Origin: Nocardia aurantia
Lineage (GTDB): Bacteria; Actinomycetota; Actinomycetes; Mycobacteriales; Mycobacteriaceae
DNA length: 64,000 bases
NCBI RefSeq assembly: GCF_009604425.1
Contig: NZ_WEGI01000017.1
Coordinates: 1 to 64,000, forward strand
Direction: 5' to 3'
The notes under the pieces are model-generated. The model did not search any database. It was not told the DNA's origin and saw only the letters and a program-made list of their open reading frames with translations. The translations under genes were made by a program, and so were the position numbers. This document shows positions 61,680 to 64,000 of the stretch, in pieces (positions within the stretch are counted from its first letter, which is position 1; every line of letters starts with the position of its first letter).

Positions 61680-62702
61680 GTGCGTGCCAGAGGTATCAGC
61701 TACGACACCGGCTTCCTGCGGAACGGCAGGTTTTCCCGCGCCGATCCGGATCCGGAAGTCATCGGGCGTGAACTGCGGATAATCCGTGACGATCTGCACT
61801 GCAATGCCGTTCGCGTGATGGGCGGCGACCCCGACCGGCTGGATCTCGCCGCGCGTCTCGCCGCCGATCTCGGTCTGGAGGTTTGGTACTCACCGTACCC
61901 TCTGGATCTGGATGCGGACGAGATCCTGGCGCTTTTCGCCGAGTGCGCCGAGCGGGCTGAGCGGCTGCGGCGTGGCGGCGCCGACGTGGTCTTCGTGGCG
62001 GGAGCCGAACTGTCCCTGATGAATCCGGGCTTCCTCGCCGGGGACACGCTCGAGCAGCGGCTCGACGCGCTGCTACGGCACCGCGACCGCCTGCCCGCCG
62101 TGATCGCCGAAGTCACCCCGCGGATCAACGCCTTCCTGGGCCGGGCCGCGGCCGTGGTCCGTGAGCGCTTCGGCGGCCCGATCACCTACGCCGCGGTCCC
62201 GCTCGAGCGGGTCGACTGGTCGCCGTTCGATATCGTCTCGGTGGATCTGTACCGGTCGGCCGAGGTCGCCGACGCCTTCGCCGACGGGGTGAGAACCCTG
62301 GTGTCCCAAGGGAAACCGGTCGCGATCACCGAATTCGGCTGCGCGACGTTCGCCGGTGCGCCGGACCGCGGCGCGACCGGGCTGGACATCGTCGTGAATG
62401 ACGAGAACACCGATGTCCCTTCGCATCTGGACGGCGAGTACGTGCGGGACGAAGCCGGGCAGGCGCGGTACGTGCGTGAATTGCTGGAGATCTTCGATGC
62501 CGAGGGTGTCGACGCCACCTTCGTGTTCACCTTCGCCCTGCACGACTTCCCCCATCGGCCGGGCGATTCCCGCCGCGATCTCGATCTGGCGAGCTACGGC
62601 GTCGTCCGGGTGCTCGAAAACGGTTCGGGCACGACCTATCCCGGCCTGCCCTGGGAACCCAAGACCGTCTTCGCCACGATCGCCGACACCTACGACATAT
62701 GA
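61680..62702 (+). CDS. TIM-barrel glycosidase-like protein ('abortive infection' annotation family)
   Basis: A 340-residue soluble protein: GISYDTGFLRNGRFSRADPD, ELRIIRDDLHCNAVRVMGGD, LEVWYSPYPLDLDADEILAL, VVFVAGAELSLMNPGFL, IVSVDLYRSAEVADAFADGV, VAITEFGCATFAGA. Strand-end acidic residues (AELSL and ITEFG) resemble the catalytic pair of clan A glycosidases. Streptomyces relatives are often labelled abortive phage infection protein without firm proof, as I recall. The GTG at 61680 is used. A sugar-active or lyase role is equally possible. Confidence 0.7.
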   Translation: MRARGISYDTGFLRNGRFSRADPDPEVIGRELRIIRDDLHCNAVRVMGGDPDRLDLAARLAADLGLEVWYSPYPLDLDADEILALFAECAERAERLRRGGADVVFVAGAELSLMNPGFLAGDTLEQRLDALLRHRDRLPAVIAEVTPRINAFLGRAAAVVRERFGGPITYAAVPLERVDWSPFDIVSVDLYRSAEVADAFADGVRTLVSQGKPVAITEFGCATFAGAPDRGATGLDIVVNDENTDVPSHLDGEYVRDEAGQARYVRELLEIFDAEGVDATFVFTFALHDFPHRPGDSRRDLDLASYGVVRVLENGSGTTYPGLPWEPKTVFATIADTYDI

Positions 62703-62894
62703 CAGCCGACCGGCCGGTCCGGCTACGTGGTCGACCGCGCTCATCAGCGCATTGATCGCTACCTCGCGGGTGTATCCCCACTGCGCCGCCGGCGACCCGT
62801 GCGGCACGGTCGATTCGGCCGGATACGGAGTGGCTCACGAGGTCCGTGCCGAGGGCCGCTCCGACGAAACGACGCAATGTTGGGAGAAAGTCGC

Positions 62895-63740
62895 GTGACA
62901 ACATTCGATCCGCTGTTCCGCACCCACCTGGACGAGTACGCACCGCACTTCGAGCAGTTCTTCAAGCTCCGGCGCGAGGACGGCATCCTGGAGGTGCGTC
63001 TGCACACGAACGACGGGCCGCTGCGATGGGGTGGTGGCCCGCACCGGCAGTTGATCCCGTTACTCCAGGCGATCGACCACGACGAGGACGTGGAGGTCGT
63101 GATCATCACGGGAACCGGTGATTCCTTCAACGCCGCGATCGATACCGCCGAATACGTCGGCCGCGGCATGCTGAAGCGATGGGACGGCTGGGCGACCGGA
63201 TACGACCTGACCTACCGTGATCAGGTTCGCGAGCCGCTCGCGCTGCTGGGGCTGTCCGTGCCCGTCATCGCGGCGGTGAACGGTCCCGTTCTCACGCATG
63301 CCGAATTGGCACTGCTGAACGACATTGTGATCTGTTCCGAGACAACCATTTTCGCCGATGGCCATTGGGAAGGACTCGGGATCGTGCCCGGCGACGGGGT
63401 GCACACGATTTTCCGTGAACTGCTCGGATTCAATCGCGGACGTTATTTCCTGTACTCCGGACAACAGATCGACGCGCGGGAAGCCCTCGCACTCGGCCTC
63501 GTCGGCGAGGTACTGCCGCCGGATCAGGTGCTCGAGCGCGCGTGGCAGATCGCCCGCGAGTGGTTCATGACGAAGAGTCGCGTGCAGCGCCGGATGGCGC
63601 GTGCGACCCTGATCCAGCCGTGGCGCGAATTGTTCGTCAAGGAAATCGGATTCGGTATGGCACACGAATGCCTGGGTGCCGCGATCGGTCCGCCGGCGCC
63701 GCTCGGTGGGCCGCTGCGGGAGCTGTTCGGGGTCGACTGA
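62895..63740 (+). CDS. crotonase resembling 6-oxocamphor hydrolase
   Basis: A 281-residue crotonase-fold protein. Instead of normal hydratase motifs it has LHTNDGPLRWGGGPHRQLI, VVIITGTGDSFNAAID, VNGPVLTHAELALLNDIVIC, FADGHWEGLGIVPGDGVH and LLGFNRGRYFLYSGQQIDAR. The DGH...GIVPGDGxH block and NRGRYFL region recall 6-oxocamphor hydrolase, a retro-Claisen C-C hydrolase of cyclic beta-diketones, and keep its His and Asp. The GTG at 62895 is chosen for the GGGAG upstream. It may share the promoter of the preceding gene, though 192 bases separate them. Confidence 0.78.
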   Translation: MTTFDPLFRTHLDEYAPHFEQFFKLRREDGILEVRLHTNDGPLRWGGGPHRQLIPLLQAIDHDEDVEVVIITGTGDSFNAAIDTAEYVGRGMLKRWDGWATGYDLTYRDQVREPLALLGLSVPVIAAVNGPVLTHAELALLNDIVICSETTIFADGHWEGLGIVPGDGVHTIFRELLGFNRGRYFLYSGQQIDAREALALGLVGEVLPPDQVLERAWQIAREWFMTKSRVQRRMARATLIQPWRELFVKEIGFGMAHECLGAAIGPPAPLGGPLRELFGVD

Positions 63741-63747
63741 TCCCGGG

Positions 63748-64000
63748 TCAGGCCGGGTGGTCGGCGACTCCGACGCGCACCCGGCCTGACTCGACCGCCC
63801 GCGCCAGCTCGACCCGGTTGGCGCAGCCGGTCTCGAGGTAGATGCGGCTCAGATACGCCTCGACCGTTTTGACACTGAGGAATACGGCCGCCGCGATCTC
63901 GCGATTCGTGTATCGCTGGTGAACCAGCCGGACGATCTGTTCCTCGGTCTCGGTCAGGGAATAACTCCGACGCGTTCTCGAGCGTGGGAGCGGCAGGCCC
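63748..64000 (-). CDS. LuxR-type regulator, C-terminal end (runs off the window)
   Basis: The last ~83 residues of a regulator with a LuxR/NarL helix-turn-helix: TETEEQIVRLVHQRYTNREI, AAAVFLSVKTVEAYLSRIYL, ETGCANRVELAR. The N-terminal part lies beyond base 64000, so the sensor domain (receiver, AAA or TPR) is unknown. It is convergent with the crotonase gene, 7 bases apart. Confidence 0.85.
   Translation of the reverse strand, partial: GLPLPRSRTRRSYSLTETEEQIVRLVHQRYTNREIAAAVFLSVKTVEAYLSRIYLETGCANRVELARAVESGRVRVGVADHPA

Noticed and set aside
61680..62702. Firm call of a phage-defence gene
   Set aside because: The label for this family is not backed by motifs here; the visible fold looks like a glycosidase barrel and no defence neighbours are present.

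Overview
The window is high-GC actinobacterial chromosome. GTG starts, four-base ATGA/GTGA gene overlaps, many TetR, GntR and PadR regulators and a dense load of acyl-CoA and steroid-type catabolic genes suggest a mycolic-acid actinomycete such as Nocardia or Rhodococcus. The genus is inferred from gene content only. Apart from a transposase end at base 1, a deletion scar near 3.6 kb and several short tandem repeats, the region looks like stable chromosome.

Layout. 1-6.1 kb: an IS5-type transposase end, a P-loop nucleotide-binding protein, initiator tRNA-Met directly behind lipB, a PadR regulator with a SnoaL-like partner, two fused pseudogene ends (MFS and AraC), a type B carboxylesterase and a Fic protein with an altered active site. 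6.2-24.6 kb: about 15 closely spaced minus-strand genes that look like one operon of roughly 18 kb. In transcription order they are an SMP-30/NHL propeller, Rieske oxygenase, Baeyer-Villiger monooxygenase, SDR, ThDP-dependent lyase, aldehyde dehydrogenase, SnoaL-like, SDR, SnoaL-like, TauD-type dioxygenase, SDR, then a Liv-type ABC importer (binding lipoprotein, a fused permease-permease-ATPase, a second ATPase) and a carboxymuconolactone-decarboxylase-like protein. 24.8-37 kb: a GntR/FCD regulator, a plus-strand operon of four acyl-CoA dehydrogenases in two adjacent pairs plus an enoyl-CoA hydratase, a minus-strand CoA-transferase operon, and an acyl-CoA ligase with an SDR. Four copies of one operator-like palindrome sit in the promoters of these blocks and tie 6-37 kb into one probable regulon: uptake, oxygenation, CoA activation and chain shortening of an unidentified, probably cyclic or branched, substrate.

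37-47.7 kb: the helicase HrpB; an aldehyde dehydrogenase/DUF779 pair behind a GAF-type regulator; a TetR regulator divergent from a DrrA/DrrB-like exporter; a lipoprotein; a TetR regulator with its own palindrome; a small secreted protein. 47.9-55.6 kb: a TetR regulator and a seven-gene minus-strand operon (two DUF35 proteins, two thiolase-fold proteins lacking the catalytic cysteine, an enoyl-CoA hydratase, an SCP-x thiolase, an acyl-CoA ligase). A distinctive double palindrome occurs both at the regulator's promoter and at the operon promoter 7.6 kb away. This set resembles steroid side-chain retro-aldolase modules.

55.7-64 kb: two tandem His/Trp-rich secreted proteins, a large alpha/beta hydrolase, a 61-bp tandem repeat, two TetR regulators, an acyl-CoA dehydrogenase, a 21-bp minisatellite, a TIM-barrel protein of the type often labelled abortive infection protein, a crotonase resembling 6-oxocamphor hydrolase, and the end of a LuxR-type regulator. 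All functions come from reading motifs; no database search was possible.
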